In this document: positions 11,801 to 23,424 of the stretch, piece after piece
Layout: every line of letters starts with the position of its first letter
How positions within the stretch are numbered: the first letter of the stretch is position 1
Assembly: GCA_024345305.1 (NCBI GenBank)
Contig: BRON01000015.1
Span: 248,001-312,000, forward strand
Direction: 5' to 3'
DNA from: Mrakia gelida
Taxonomy: Eukaryota; Basidiomycota; Tremellomycetes; Cystofilobasidiales; Mrakiaceae
DNA length: 64,000 nt
Notes under the pieces: generated by a model
What the model was told of the DNA's origin: nothing
Database searches by the model: none
Seen by the model: the letters and a program-made list of their open reading frames with translations, nothing else
Translations under genes and position numbers: made by a program

Positions 11801-12969
11801 CCATCCGAGGCCGATACAACCCTACCATCCCCTTCCAGCAAAACGTCGAGCTCACGGAACCCATTCTCTCTCGATTCGACATCCTCTGCGTCGTCAAGGA
11901 CACCGTCGACCCCGTCAAGGACGAGATGCTCGCCAAGTTCGTCGTCGGAAGTCATCTCAGGTCTCACCCTCAGTTCGATAGTGCTGTCGACGAGGTCAGC
12001 GTCGCGACGAGTTTGGATGCCGATGTGAGTCTCGCGTCTCTCTTCTCTGCCCACCCTTCCTTCCTTCCCTCCCAACGCTGACTCTTGTTCATCCTCTTCG
12101 TATCAATCAGATCATCCCCCAAGACCTCCTCCGAAAGTACATCGTCTACGCCAAAACCATGATCAAGCCCAAGCTCCACAACCTCGACGTCGAGAAGCTG
12201 TCTCGCCTCTACGCCGACTTGCGTCGAGAGTCGCTCGCGACTGGATCCTTCCCCATCACGGTTCGACACCTCGAGTCCATGATCCGAATGTCGGAGGCTA
12301 GCGCCAAGATGAACCTCAGGGAGTACGTTCGAGGAGACGATATCGATCTCGCGATTCAGGTGACGGTTGGATCGTTCGTGAACGCCCAGAAGATGAGCAT
12401 CAAGAAGACGCTGGAGAGGGTACGTTTTCGACTCTTTCTGGTTCTCGCTCGGTCCTTCGAGCCTTACTGACCCTTTGACCTTCCCTTCTTGTTAACAGGG
12501 ATTCCGAAAGTACCTCAACCAGGCGACGGATCGTGAGTCCTCTCGCTTCCTCCCTTCGCGTCCCGTCCGTCGTTTCGATCTCGTACTGACCTCTTCGTTT
12601 TTTTTCCGTTCGATCAATCAGACGAGGAGCTCCTCTCCTTCCTCCTCGGTCAACTCGTCAAGGAGAAGGCCCTTCTCTACTCCAACCTCCACGGAGAAGC
12701 AGCTGAGAAGATCACCATCAAGGTCGCCGAGCTCGAGGAACGAGTGAGTCAAGTCTCGTTTCGTCTCCTTCGCCCTTCTTTCTCTCTCGCTGACACACCT
12801 TCGCTGCTTTCTTGTTTCTCAGGCCAAGGAGCTGGAAATCTACGAGACGACGCCCTTCCTTCGCTCGGCGCTCTTCAAGAGGAACGGCTACACCCTCGCG
12901 ACGGCTGGGAAGGAGATCGTCAAGAAGTTTGAGAGGAGGAGGGTCGTGAACGAGGATGAGGAGATGTAG
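8888..12969 (+). CDS. MCM2: DNA replication licensing helicase subunit MCM2
   Basis: MCM2 is part of the hexameric Mcm2-7 replicative helicase loaded at origins in G1. The initiator ATG (8888) is alone in exon 1 and spliced to an exon beginning [12 protein letters not shown]. An acidic, phospho-acceptor-rich N-terminus follows (runs of D and E), as expected for Mcm2 and its histone-binding tail. The Mcm2-type zinc finger is visible (CGKCG...CSNC). The AAA+ core has Walker [11 protein letters not shown], Walker [10 protein letters not shown] and arginine finger SRFDI, and the C-terminal winged-helix region ends VVNEDEEM followed by TAG at 12967-12969. About 15-17 exons; all frames join cleanly, with no lesions. 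It shares its promoter with the divergent Upa1-like gene. MCM2 rather than another paralogue is supported by the acidic N-terminus and the zinc-finger spacing. Confidence 0.97.
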
Positions 12970-13333
12970 AGTCGCTTCGGTTTTGTGGTGGGATATCTAG
13001 ACTAGGTGTTGGTGCTGGTGCTGGTGCGCGAAGGGAGGGTGGGACGAGTCGCGTCGAGGAGGGTTCCGTTTTTGCTCTTGTCCTTTTTTCGTTTGGTTTC
13101 GTTCCGGCTTCTTTCTCTGGGGTTCCCTTTCTGCTTTTTCTTTGTACGACGAGGAATGGTCACTATGCTTGCCTGCTCATCCACCCTTTCTCGCGAACAT
13201 CTTCGTCGGCAAGGCGACGAGATACCGCCTCCGAGCCGGAGCGAGCGATCTTTCGAACAGTAACGTGCCACGTCAACGAAGGGTTCTCTAACTGCATCTC
13301 GCCTTCAACACCAGAGACTCACCCTTCAAAAAG
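12970..13333. other. Intergenic region between tandem genes
   Basis: 364 bp hold the MCM2 3' UTR and the promoter of the ER Hsp90 gene. A short GTTGGTGCTGGTGCTGGTGC-like repeat lies near 13005-13025 and a T-rich patch near 13080-13140. No heat-shock or unfolded-protein-response element could be named with confidence. Confidence 0.45.
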
Positions 13334-16300
13334 ATGAGATTCTCATCAACGCTTCTGCTTCTGTTATCCTCTCCCTTCTTGGCTTCTTCGGCGCTGGCTC
13401 AGGAGGAGGGAGGCGCTTCGACGAAACATGAGTACCAGGTGAGCTCGACATTCCCTTCCTTCCCTTCCTTTTGGTCCATCTCCTCCTTCGCTTTGACGTG
13501 TTCGTGGATGAGCTGACCCTTCTATCCCTTTCCGTCGCTCTTCAACAGGTCCGTATACTCTTCTCACTGTTCTGAGCTCTTGCTCGCAAAACCTCTCAAG
13601 CTGAACCGAAACCTTTGCTCTTCCCCCTCGACCTTCAGTCGGACGTCTCTCGTCTCCGGAACATCGTCGTCAACTCTCTGTTCGTCCATCTCCCTTCTTC
13701 TCTCTCTCCAGTAACTCACACGCGTTCTCGTCTTCTTCAGCTACGGCACCAAATCTATCTTCCTCCGAGAGCTTCTGTCCAACTCGAACGACGCTCTCGA
13801 GAAGCTTCGACTCACCTCCCTCATCGACAAGGACGTCTCAATCGGAGTGGGAGAGCTCAACGTTACCATCAAGGCCGAGCGGGACCCTTCGGAGGTCGGA
13901 GGGATTGGTAGGTTGATCATTCATGGTCAGTATTCCGCTCGAGAGAGACAAGTGAGGGAGAGAAAGAAGGAGGAGGGAGGGAGGAGATGGCGAAGCTGAC
14001 CTTCGACCTTTGGCTGAACAGACACTGGGATCGGAATGACGCCTGAGGAGCTCAAGAAGTGAGCTCGATCCCCCTCCTCGAAGGTTCAGGAGCGTGTGCT
14101 GACGCAGTTGTTTACCTAGGAACCTCGGAACCATCGCAAAATCTGGAACGTCCGACTTCCTCTCGCAGAGCGAGTCGCCCTCAGCGAAGGCGGATGGGAA
14201 TCTCATCGGTTCGTTGCTTCTTTCCTTCTTTCTACACCTACTATTTTCACTTAACCCCACTCTCATACACGCACGCTTTATCCCAACCAGGTCAATTCGG
14301 TCTCGGCTTCTACTCCTCCTTTCTCATCGCGTCCCACGTCCGCGTCGCCTCCCTCCCTCCTCCCTCGCTCGCCAACCCTCACCCGAAGCAATACGTCTTC
14401 GAGTCCGCCGCCGATGGAACCAGTTTCGAGGTCTATGAGGATCCTCGTGGGAACACGCTTGGAGAGAGGGGAACGGAGGTGTTGATGGTTTTGAAGGAGG
14501 GAGAGAAGGAATGGCTTGATGCGGATAAGTTGAGAGAGCTTGTGTAAGTCGTCGCTGTCCTTCTGCTGCTCTGGAGAGCTGCTCAGTAGCTGACCCTCTT
14601 CGGGTTCGTTTTTTTGGGACCCAGCGCCAAACACTCCTCCTTCGCCTCGACGTTCCCCATCTACCTCGAGACCGTCCAGACCATCACCCGACCCGTCTCC
14701 CCTCTCGAGGACGCCAAACCCACTTCCCCTGCCTCGGACGACGACGACGAGGAGGGAGAGGTCGAGGAGGAAGTTGAGGAGAAGGAGCCTGAGACGGAGG
14801 AGGTCGAGGAAGTTGCGTTCGAGCGATTGAACAAGGCTGAGCCGCTTTGGATGAGGGATCCCAAGACTGTCGAGAAGGAGGAGTACGAGGAGTTCTACAA
14901 GGCCACGAGCAAGGATTCCGTCGCTCCCCTCGCTTGGAGTCATTTTAAGTGAGTGGTCTCTCATCTTACCCTCCACTGGGTCGAAGCGAGAAATGAGGCA
15001 CGAACGAACGAACGCGCGACTGACCTCCACGACCCTGGACTCGTCGTTTTCGTTTCGCAGGGCCGATTCAGGAGCAGGAATCTCGTTCCGAGCTCTGATC
15101 TTCGTTCCTTCGGAGCTTCCTACGGACTTCTGGGGGAAGGCTGAGAAGGGGATCAAGGGGATCGTGAGGCTGATGGTCAAGAGGGTGTTCATCACGGGTA
15201 AGTTTCGACGCGTCGTTCTTCGCCCTTCTTGTCGACGCTGACCTTCAATCGTCGCTCTTTCCACACTCCCAGATGATCTGGGAGACAACTACATCCCCCG
15301 ATGGCTCAGCTTCTTGAAGATCCACGTCGATGGTTCGTCGTCTTTTCTCCTTCGTCTTCGTTCGCTCTCGAGTACTGACCCTGTCCCGTCGCCTCTATTC
15401 TTCCTGCAGCTGATGACCTCCCGTGCGTGTATAAGCTCTCGAGCCCTCGTTCTCGGTTCACGCTGACTCCCTGCTCTTCCCTTCATCCAGGCTCACCGTC
15501 TCTAGAGACACCATCACCTCGTCTCGATTCGTCAACCAACTCCAGCGAACCCTCATCAAGAAGTCCCTCGACCTCTTCACCAAGATCGCCACCTCGGAGC
15601 CCGAGAAGTACGAGAAGCTCTGGAAACTTGTCGGAAACGCCCTCAAGATCGGAGTCACCGAGACCTACACCGACCGAACCCGACTTTCGAAGCTGTTGAG
15701 GTTCGAGACCAACTTGAACAAGTTCGTCAGCTTGGACGAGGTGAGTTGAGCGAATGACATCTTCGTCTTGGTGTGGTTCGGCGGCTGACTCCTTTATCTT
15801 CTGTTGATCAGTACGCGTCTCGACGACGAGCGGGACAAACTCAGGTTCGTCTCGACTCCCGCCTTTCGACGTCTCTCGAAACTCGCGCTGATTTTCGACC
15901 CCTCTCCCTTCTCGCAGATCTTCTTCCTCGCCGGTGTTGGGCAACCCTCCTCCGAACTCGCCAAATCGCCTTTCGTCGAGAAACTTCACGCTCGAGGATA
16001 TGAGGTCCTTCTCCTCGACCAGCCGATGGACGAGGTCTGCCTTTCTCACTTGAGGAGCTACGAGTGAGTGCTCATCCAACCTTCCTCGTCCTTTCTCCTT
16101 GACACTGACCTCCGCCTTTTCCACCTCAGATCGATGAACTTCCAGGACGTCACCAAGAAGGGACTCAAGTTCGGAGACGAGGGTGAGTCGCGACCACTTC
16201 TCTTCCTGCTTCGAAAGACGCGAAGCTGATCACGTTTCCCGTTTTACAGACGTCGTCGAGGCCGACGAGAAGGCCGAGCAGGAGCGACTCACCGAAGAGT

Positions 16301-17280
16301 TCTCTCCTCTCATCTCGTGGATCAAGGACGCGTTCAAGAGCGTGATCAAGGACGGTGAGTTGGCGACTGTCGACGAACATTTCGCCCGACGTTTTCTTTC
16401 GCTGAACCGCTTCTTCGTCTTTTCTAGTCATCATCTCTCAGCGACTCGTCACTTCTCCTACTGCCATCGTTTCGGACGACCAAGGAATGTCGGCCAACAT
16501 GCTTCGAGTGAGTCTCGACTCGTTGCCCGTCTCGCGTCTCGCCTTTCGTCGCTGACCTCTCTTTCCTCCTCTCCCTCACTCTAGCTCATGGCGGCTCAGT
16601 CCGACAACGGAAAGGAGGACCCGATGCTCACCATGATGCGATCCCAAGCTCGAGCTCTCGAAATCAACCCTCACTCGCCCATCATCAAAGGTCTTCTCGA
16701 GGAAATCGTCTCTGGAGATTCGGACGAGGAGACGCTCAAGGAAACGATGCAGACCCTCTTGGACGTCACTCTCCTTCGATCCGGGTTCGAGCTCGAGAAC
16801 GTCAACACGTAAGCATTCGATCCCTTCGATCTCGTCGTCGTCTTGAGCGAGGACTAACGCGTCGCCGGTTCTTCCTTTCCTCGACCAAACAGTTTCTTCG
16901 GACGCGTCGAGTCCCTCCTCCGACGATCCATCAACGTCTCCCAATCCGCCAAAACCAAAGCTCCTCCTGTCAAGCCTGCTCCCGAAGTCGAGGCTGGTCC
17001 TCTCGCCAACAAACCTCCCGTCGTCGAGTTACAGGAGGACGAGTCCGTCGTCAACTTGGATCTCGAGGACTTCCCCGACCTTCCCGTTCAGTCAGACGAG
17101 ACTGGAGGACGGATGTACGAGGACTTGGAGTTCAGGAACACCGTCACCCCGGACGAGTTCAAGGCTGGGGGAGGAGGAGGAGGAGGAGCGGCGGGAGGGT
17201 ACTCGAAGGAGCAGCTCGAGGAACTCGTCGCGGAGCAGATGAAGAGGGGAGGAGGAGGAGGAGGGCACGACGAGCTTTGA
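13334..17280 (+). CDS. Endoplasmic reticulum Hsp90 chaperone, GRP94-like (endoplasmin)
   Basis: An ATP-dependent Hsp90 predicted to fold secretory clients in the ER lumen. It starts with a signal peptide (MRFSSTLLLLLSSPFLASS) and ends MKRGGGGGGHDEL, an ER-retrieval signal in place of the cytosolic MEEVD. The GHKL ATPase motifs are present: LYGTKSIFLRELLSNSNDAL, DTGIGMTPEELKK and QFGLGFYSSFLIA. A charged acidic linker (residues about 250-300) follows. The middle domain contains ITDDLGDNYIPRW and the catalytic-loop arginine in DDLPLTVSRDT. The C-terminal dimerisation domain includes RLVTSPTAIVSDDQGMSANM. The phrase AEPLWMRDPKTVEKEEYEEF resembles GRP94 more than cytosolic Hsp90. About 17 exons, no lesions. 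A poly-glycine tract precedes HDEL. Budding yeast and most fungi are reported to lack GRP94, which makes this gene notable. Confidence 0.9.
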
Positions 17281-17751
17281 GTGCGGTAGATACAGACTCT
17301 CAGCTCCAAATTCAATGGGAATCAAGACCGTCGGGAAGGTTTTATCTATCAGCTTTCGTCTAGTCACTCGTAGGATCGCGACCAATCCATCGACGAAGCA
17401 GCGATAGAGCTGGAACGAACGGCTCTCGCTTCTCTCCGCTCGTTCTCGCACCGAGGATTTTCAGCACCGACATGGAGCTCTTCCCAGTGAAAGCTCTCAG
17501 ATAAGAAGCATCGGAGGAACGTACGAAAGCCGTCGATCCGTATGGACCTCTCGTTGAAATGAGAGAGAAGGATCCAAGGCCTCCGCCGAAGAGCCGTTCG
17601 TTCCCTCCCCTCCCTCCTCCACGTTTCCTTCCTTCCTTGCCAACCGACCGACGAACCGCGAGATAACGATCCTCCCGGCTTCAAGTGCTGCTGAGTTCGA
17701 TTGTTCCCTATCTCCCACCAACCACATTCGTCCCCTTTCCACTTCCTCAAG
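17281..17751. other. Intergenic region upstream of the MFS transporter
   Basis: 471 bp between tandem genes. It should hold the chaperone 3' UTR and the transporter promoter. I saw no splice-supported coding frame. I did not identify a convincing iron-regulatory GATA cluster by eye. Confidence 0.4.
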
Positions 17752-20700
17752 ATGCATCCTCCTGCTCTTCACTCCTACCCAACCGAGAAGACTATTCACG
17801 ACGAGGAGAAGGGCCACGCTGGGGAATCCGTCGTCCAAGAAGTCCCCTTCAACTCGAGCGGGAAGGAGCAGGGAGAGGTCGGATGGTACGAGGAGGATGC
17901 TCCTCATGGTGTCAAGAAGTTCATGGCTATGCGAGGAATGATGGTGAGTTGCCGTCAAGATCAAAGGAGGGAGGGAAGGAGGGATCACCTCGGCTGAGCT
18001 CGACGGTTTCGTCCGTTGGCCTAGAGCTAACCCACCCTCTTCGATTCGTTCTTCTCACAGTCCAAGAAGATGCTCTACTTCCTCTGGTTTGTGAGTACTT
18101 GCTTTTTTGGTCAAGTTTGGTTGAGAAGGAGGAGGTCGAGCTCACCGAATGGGACGAACCCGTTTGCCCGAAGCTCACTCCTTTATCTTCTCTCCGTCTT
18201 CCTTCCCTTCTTGGTTGTAGGGACTGGCTATCGCCTGTGAGTACCTGATTTGGGGAGAAGCTCGTCGGAGAAGGGAGGGCTCTAAAGAAGAAAGGATGGA
18301 GGAGGTCGAGCCCAGCGACTTGCCAGCTCGGACGAACCCGTTCGCTGACCCTTCTCCTCTCCCTCTTCGCCTTCCTCTTCCTCGTCGTCCCAACGAAAAA
18401 CGAAGACTTCGTGTTCGAATTTGATAATGTTTGTGTGTGGCGTAAGTCCCTATGGTCCCTATGCAGTATAGAACGAAGGAGGGGTGCCAGGGCGAAGGAA
18501 TGAGAGCTCCCAGAGCTGTTGCACGGCTGTTTTGTCCGCTGACTTTGGTTTTCCCTTCCGCCCTCCCTCTTGATCTTGAATCTCCGCCACCCACTTCACA
18601 GAGTACCTCCCTTACGCTACTTCTTCCTTCGGGCACCACTCTTTGCTCTCCGCTGTCACTGTTGCGTGAGTCCGACCACCTCGTCTTCGCGGGCATCACA
18701 GCCCTTGTCGCGACTCCCGCTGACTCTTTCTCTCCCTCCTCGATACATCATCCAGTGCTGGTTCCGTCGCCGCCGTGGGGAAGCCTGTTTTCTCGAAGCT
18801 CGCTGATACGCTTGGAAGAGGAGAGACTTGTGAGCGATCCGTTGTGCTCCGGATTGAATTCGACTCGACGCGTCTCGAGCTGACCTCTCCTTCGCATCTG
18901 CTTCCATCTCGGTTAGACATCATCTGCTGCGTCTGCTACATGATCGGATACGTTCTCATGTCTCAATCCCCTACCATTGGAGTCTACGCCGGAGGATACA
19001 GTGAGTCTCTCGTTGTTCAAATCGCGTTGTTCGAAACTGACCTCGACCTCCCGCCCTCCTGTCGCGTTCTTCTCTCTTCGCCAGTCTTCTACAACCTCGG
19101 GCAGACTGGTACACAGATACTCAACGTCATTCTGATCAGCGATAGTCAGTTTTGTTCTAGTTCACCTAGGAAGTCCAAGGGGAACGGAGGATGTTTAAGA
19201 GAGGGAAAGAGGGAGGGAGGGAGGGAAGGAGGACCTCGGCTGAGCTCGATCGTCTACACCTTTTGTTGAGAGCTCACAAACCTTCCTTGACCCGTTATCT
19301 TCGTAGTCACTTCTACTCGATGGCGGTCGCTTGCCACCTCCTCCGTTTTCATCTCTTATATCGTAAGTTCGATGTCCGAGTTGCGGACTCTGATTTTGAT
19401 CACTTCGCTCGCTGATCTCGTTCTGACCGCTTTTATGCTCCAGGTTTGCGTCTGGCTCTCTTCCGAGGTGGTGTCGCAAATGCTCTCTAAGTCAACCTGG
19501 CGATGGGGAGTGAGGATGATGCTCTTTGTGGGTTTTTCGTTTCAATCGCGTCCCACTGCTTTGGCGTCTCTCGCGAAGCTGACCTTCTTTTTTGTTTCTC
19601 CCACCTCGTCAGATAATGCCCGTTGGAACTTCCGTTATCGTCACCACTCTTCTCGTCGGAGAGAAGAAGGCCCGAGACGCTGGACTCATCAAGAGGAAGC
19701 ATATCAAGTGGAAGGCTCTTCACCTGGAGATCTACGACTTCTGCAGTCAGATCGATCTAGGCGGTATCATCCTTCTCGGTGGAGGTGTCGCGTTCATGTG
19801 AGTCTGATGTTGCTTCTTGTTCAGATGTCGAGAAGGCTCTTGATCCGAAGAGGCTCGTCGTTGATCCCCTCGCGTTTTTTTTGGCCAGTCTCGTTTCCTG
19901 CGCTCTCGCCGCCACTCTCCCCGAGGGTTGGGCGTCTCCCCCTATCATCGCGTCTCTAGTTCTTGGACCTCTCTCCTTGGTGAGTCAAAGAGGCTTGTTT
20001 TTTGGGAGGAGTGAGAGAAAAGCTCTGACGCGTTCGTCTTCTTCGTCCTCAGATCGCTCTTCCTCTTTACGAGAAGCACTTCGCTCGATACCCCCTCGTC
20101 CCCTTCATCTTCTTCAAGAACTCTCAGCTCATGATCATGGCCTTCGCCGTCTTCACTCACGCCATCGCTGCTGCCGTTTCGGACACCTACAAGTAAGTGA
20201 GAAAGGTCAGAAGATCCAGTATTTGACGCATCGTTTTCGCTAATCATCCGCCCTTTTTTCGCCACTCCAGATACTCGTGGATGGTTGTCACTCAAGGATG
20301 GTCTACACAAGACCTGACCTACTTCAAGTGAGTTCCAGATTCTTACTTCCTCGCAGCTCCAGCGTGATCTGTTCGTTCACAACGGCTGACATCGAATCTT
20401 CCACGCTTCAGCTACGCCAACTACCAAGTGTCGACTCTTGCCGGTATCTTGGCTGGTGTCTACATGGTTCGTCGGTTTCCCCTCGTTTCCCTCCCGTATT
20501 CCTCGATCTTCAATCTCGTGCTCATCCTTTCCCCGACGCGTCGTTGCGGCTCGGCTGACTCGAAGCCCTCTCCCTCCTTCGCATCCAGTACTACCAACGG
20601 CGATACAAGTGGCTCGTGGTTGGAGGAAGTGCACTCTACACCATCGGTATGGGTATTCAGTTCGAGTTGTAGGTCTACGCTTTTTACGCTTCGTTTTCCT

Positions 20701-21781
20701 TTCTCGCTCCAAACGGCTCGCGCTGACTTCGCCTTTGTTCTTCTTCCTTCACCAGCCGAACTCCTCAGCAGAATCGGGGCCTCCTCATCATGGTCCAAAT
20801 CATTCAAGGTTTCGCGAGTGGAGTCGGAATCCAGATCCTGGCTACCGTCTCTCAGGTTCGTAGACTGCTGCGTCTTTCTTCTCGCGACGCCCTCAAACTG
20901 ACGTTCGGCTTCCCTCTACCCCGCTGCCCTCTACCAGTTCGAGTTCACCCACAAGCACACCGCGTCCGTCATCGCCTTCATTCTTCTCGTTCAGTTCATT
21001 GCCGCGTCGGTGGGAGATTCCATCGCTGGAGCGATTTGGACCAACGTGAGTTTCGTCTCACCTCTCCTAACTCCTACTCGGCTGAGAGCGAGCCTCGATA
21101 CATAGATACAGACGAGCTCGCTTCTAACGCGGAACGCATTTTGCCCTCCCGTTTGCTGAAACTGACTCGAGCTTCATCTTTTTCGCTTTCGACGCGTCTC
21201 CTCAGTTCCTCCCCGGATACCTTCGAGATGAGCTTCCCGACGCCAGCCAGGCCGTTCTCGATGGTCTCTTTGCCGACATCTTCACTATCCCCGCCTTTGG
21301 AGACCCCATTCGAAACGGCATGGTGCGCGCTTACATGGTTCGTTCGCTCCCGCTCTCTCAACGCGTCCCTCTTCGAGACGCGTTCTGTTGCCTCCCCACC
21401 TTCGCCGCTGACTCTTCCCGCCGTTGTTCGATCACCAGACGATCATGCGCAAGATGACCATCGCGTCCCTCGCTCTCTCCTTCATCCCTATCATCTGCAC
21501 CGTCTTCGTTCACAACAAGGAACTCACCGACGGACACGATCGTGAGTCTTCGCTTCCTCTCACTTCCTCGCCTCGCCGTCTCGCCTCTCGGAGCTCTTAC
21601 TGATTCTTCGACCCTCCGCTTATGTTCATCAGTCGTCAGCGTTCCTCTCGCCCCCATCGGAGCCGAAGGAGCCACCGTTGGAGGAGCGATCCCCTTCCCC
21701 AACACGACCGCGTCCGAGTCGGCCTCCAAGTCTTCGAGCGACGTTCACCAGCAGACTGCTGTCCAGACCGTTCGAGTTTAG
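17752..21781 (+). CDS. Siderophore-iron transporter of the major facilitator superfamily
   Basis: Proton-coupled uptake of ferric siderophores across the plasma membrane is the expected role (SIT/ARN family, 14-helix DHA-like MFS). The N-terminus is a soluble tail (from MHPPALHSYPTEK) ending before the first helix (MLYFLWFGLAIA). The family hallmark is VFEFDNVCVWQYLPYATSSF followed by GHHSLLSAVTVA. The loop motif GKPVFSKLADTLGRGE corresponds to the MFS signature between helices 2 and 3. Later helices include YIFYNLGQTGTQILNVIL, LILGGGV-like and FILLVQFIAASVGDSIAGA. The last exon encodes a hydrophilic tail ending TAVQTVRV, then TAG at 21779-21781. More than 15 short exons; frames join without lesions. 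No siderophore-synthesis gene is nearby. Exact substrate is unknown. Confidence 0.88.
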
Positions 21782-22291
21782 ATCTAGGTTCATACTCTTT
21801 TAGCTTTTTCCTCATCTCCTCTTCTCCATCAAGTTGTACTCGCGTTTTTCCTTTTCTTCCCTTGCGTTTGCGCTCCCATCTTCGCCCCGGTTCTCCCTCT
21901 CTTTCTCTCATCTTTTTCTCTTTCCCTCAGGCGATCGGTCTAGACTAGCTGTAAACCTCTTTTCATGAGTTGGATCTTTATGTGTTCTTCTCTCGTTACC
22001 GTCTTCTGAGCAAAGACTTAGCGAAACGAGATAAGGAACGAGCGTCGTGTCGATATTCGGGTCGACTTCGATTCCAAGATCCAGTCCAGGTTAGGGCACT
22101 CGTCACCAAATCGCGTCAGTTGGGCGAAGTCGCCAAGCGAGGAGCTGGTGAGCATCGATGTCTAGAAGAAGAGAAGAGAAGTAGGTCGAAGAACGCGCGA
22201 GTCAGTCGACGCGTCGAGGACAAGAGAAGAGAGGGACAAAAATGAGGAGAGTTGCTCACAGATCAACCTCGGGCCTCTAACAAGCTGCGGA
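21782..22291. other. Intergenic region between convergent genes
   Basis: 510 bp hold two 3' UTRs. The left part is T-rich (21790-21920), the right part purine-rich. No supported gene was found. Confidence 0.45.
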
Positions 22292-22999
22292 TCAGTCTGA
22301 GTACCCCATCTCACGATCTAAGATGTCGGAAAACGCTCCATGTGCTGGAAGAAGGAAGGGTTCGAGGTTGACGAGTCCGACTTGAAGGATCGTTTCGGCG
22401 AGGGTTCTGCAAAGGAGTGAAGGGGAAAGAGTGAGCTTTCTGTGGTGCGTGTAGAGAGAGGAGGACAATCCACTCACTCAGGAGTAGCGACAATGAAGGT
22501 GGTTATGTTCCTTGAGCGTCTCAGCGAGCTCTGACTGATGGTTGTGCATGAGCGAGAGGTTGACGACGACGATGAGAGGTTTGTCGAGTCGAAGGGTCGT
22601 GAGGATGGAACCGGCGCCTGAGTACGAGGAAAAGAGCATAGGAGATCGGTCGGGGATGTGACGAGAGGGATGCGAAAAAGAGAAGAGGCGAAGAATGGGT
22701 GGAAGGAAGAGAACGAGTCGAGCTCACCAGCATGCGAAACGACGAGAGATCTGCCTCCCTCACACACTCTTCTACTCCGTCCTTGAACTTGAAAGTCTCG
22801 ACCTCCAGTACTCCCGATGATCCTCCCTCAGACCACGATGAAGGAGGTGTCGAGCTGCCACGCTGAACGACGAGACGAGTGAAACCTTTGGAGGCGAGAG
22901 GGAGGAAGCGAAGAGGACGGAATGAACGAGGCCGTCAAAGGAGGTCGAACCGACAGTGACGAAGCACGTCTTCTTGGAGGGGTGAGAGGAAAGGGTCAT
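22292..22999 (-). pseudogene. ALG13: ALG13-like glycosyltransferase subunit with three apparent frameshifts
   Basis: Alg13 is the catalytic subunit of the UDP-GlcNAc transferase that adds the second GlcNAc in N-glycan precursor synthesis, anchored by Alg14 at the ER. The start (ATG 22999-22997) gives KKTCFVTVGSTSFDGLVHSV, the classic Alg13 N-terminus. Later blocks are LASKGFTRLVVQRGSS, FKFKDGVEECVREADL, LVVSHAGAGSILTTLRLDK, PLIVVVNLSLMHNHQSELAE and ATPETLAETILQVGLVNLEP. They lie in different frames: shifts occur near 22898-22912, near 22741-22752 (two extra bases in a TC repeat) and near 22491-22505 (one extra base). From the VREADL exon onward a frame does stay open to the stop at 22292-22294, but it replaces the conserved SHAGAGS core. 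Either a decayed copy, sequence errors, or a very unusual allele. Confidence 0.75.
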
Positions 23000-23424
23000 G
23001 GTGGAATTGGAAGGAAGTCGAGGTCGAAGAGGAACACCGAGGAGGAAAGCAGGAGGTCGAGATGGAGGGGAAGGAAGGGAGAGGTGAGCTCGAAGGAGGG
23101 AGGAGGAGGACGTGGTTGCTGGCTCGTCGGTCGCCCGATTGGGGATTTTGATGATAGCTGAGCTCGTTAGCGGGAGTAATAGTCTTAGAGGTGTCGAAAG
23201 GAAGGGTTTCCGAACTTCAAAGAAAAGAAGAGGATGGCCGGCTGGGGCAGAAGGGAAAGGAGGGAGCTCCCTTCAAGTTGAACTCGAACGGCCGTCAGCA
23301 TCTCCTTCCGATCCCTCCCCTCCCCTCTTCGATACCTATAAGACAAAGGTTCGTAGCACTCTAGACGTAGGCTCATGTTATAATCGTCCCTGAGCTGGTT
23401 GCCTCTTCTTCTTCGCTTCCAGCC
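23000..23424. other. Divergent intergenic region
   Basis: 425 bp separate the ALG13-like start and the F-box gene start. Bases 23040-23120 are very purine-rich. No coding frame with splice support is seen. Confidence 0.4.

Noticed and set aside
17752..21781. A siderophore biosynthesis cluster around the MFS transporter
   Set aside because: Neighbours are a chaperone, an ALG13-like gene and an F-box gene. No NRPS, monooxygenase or acyltransferase is present.
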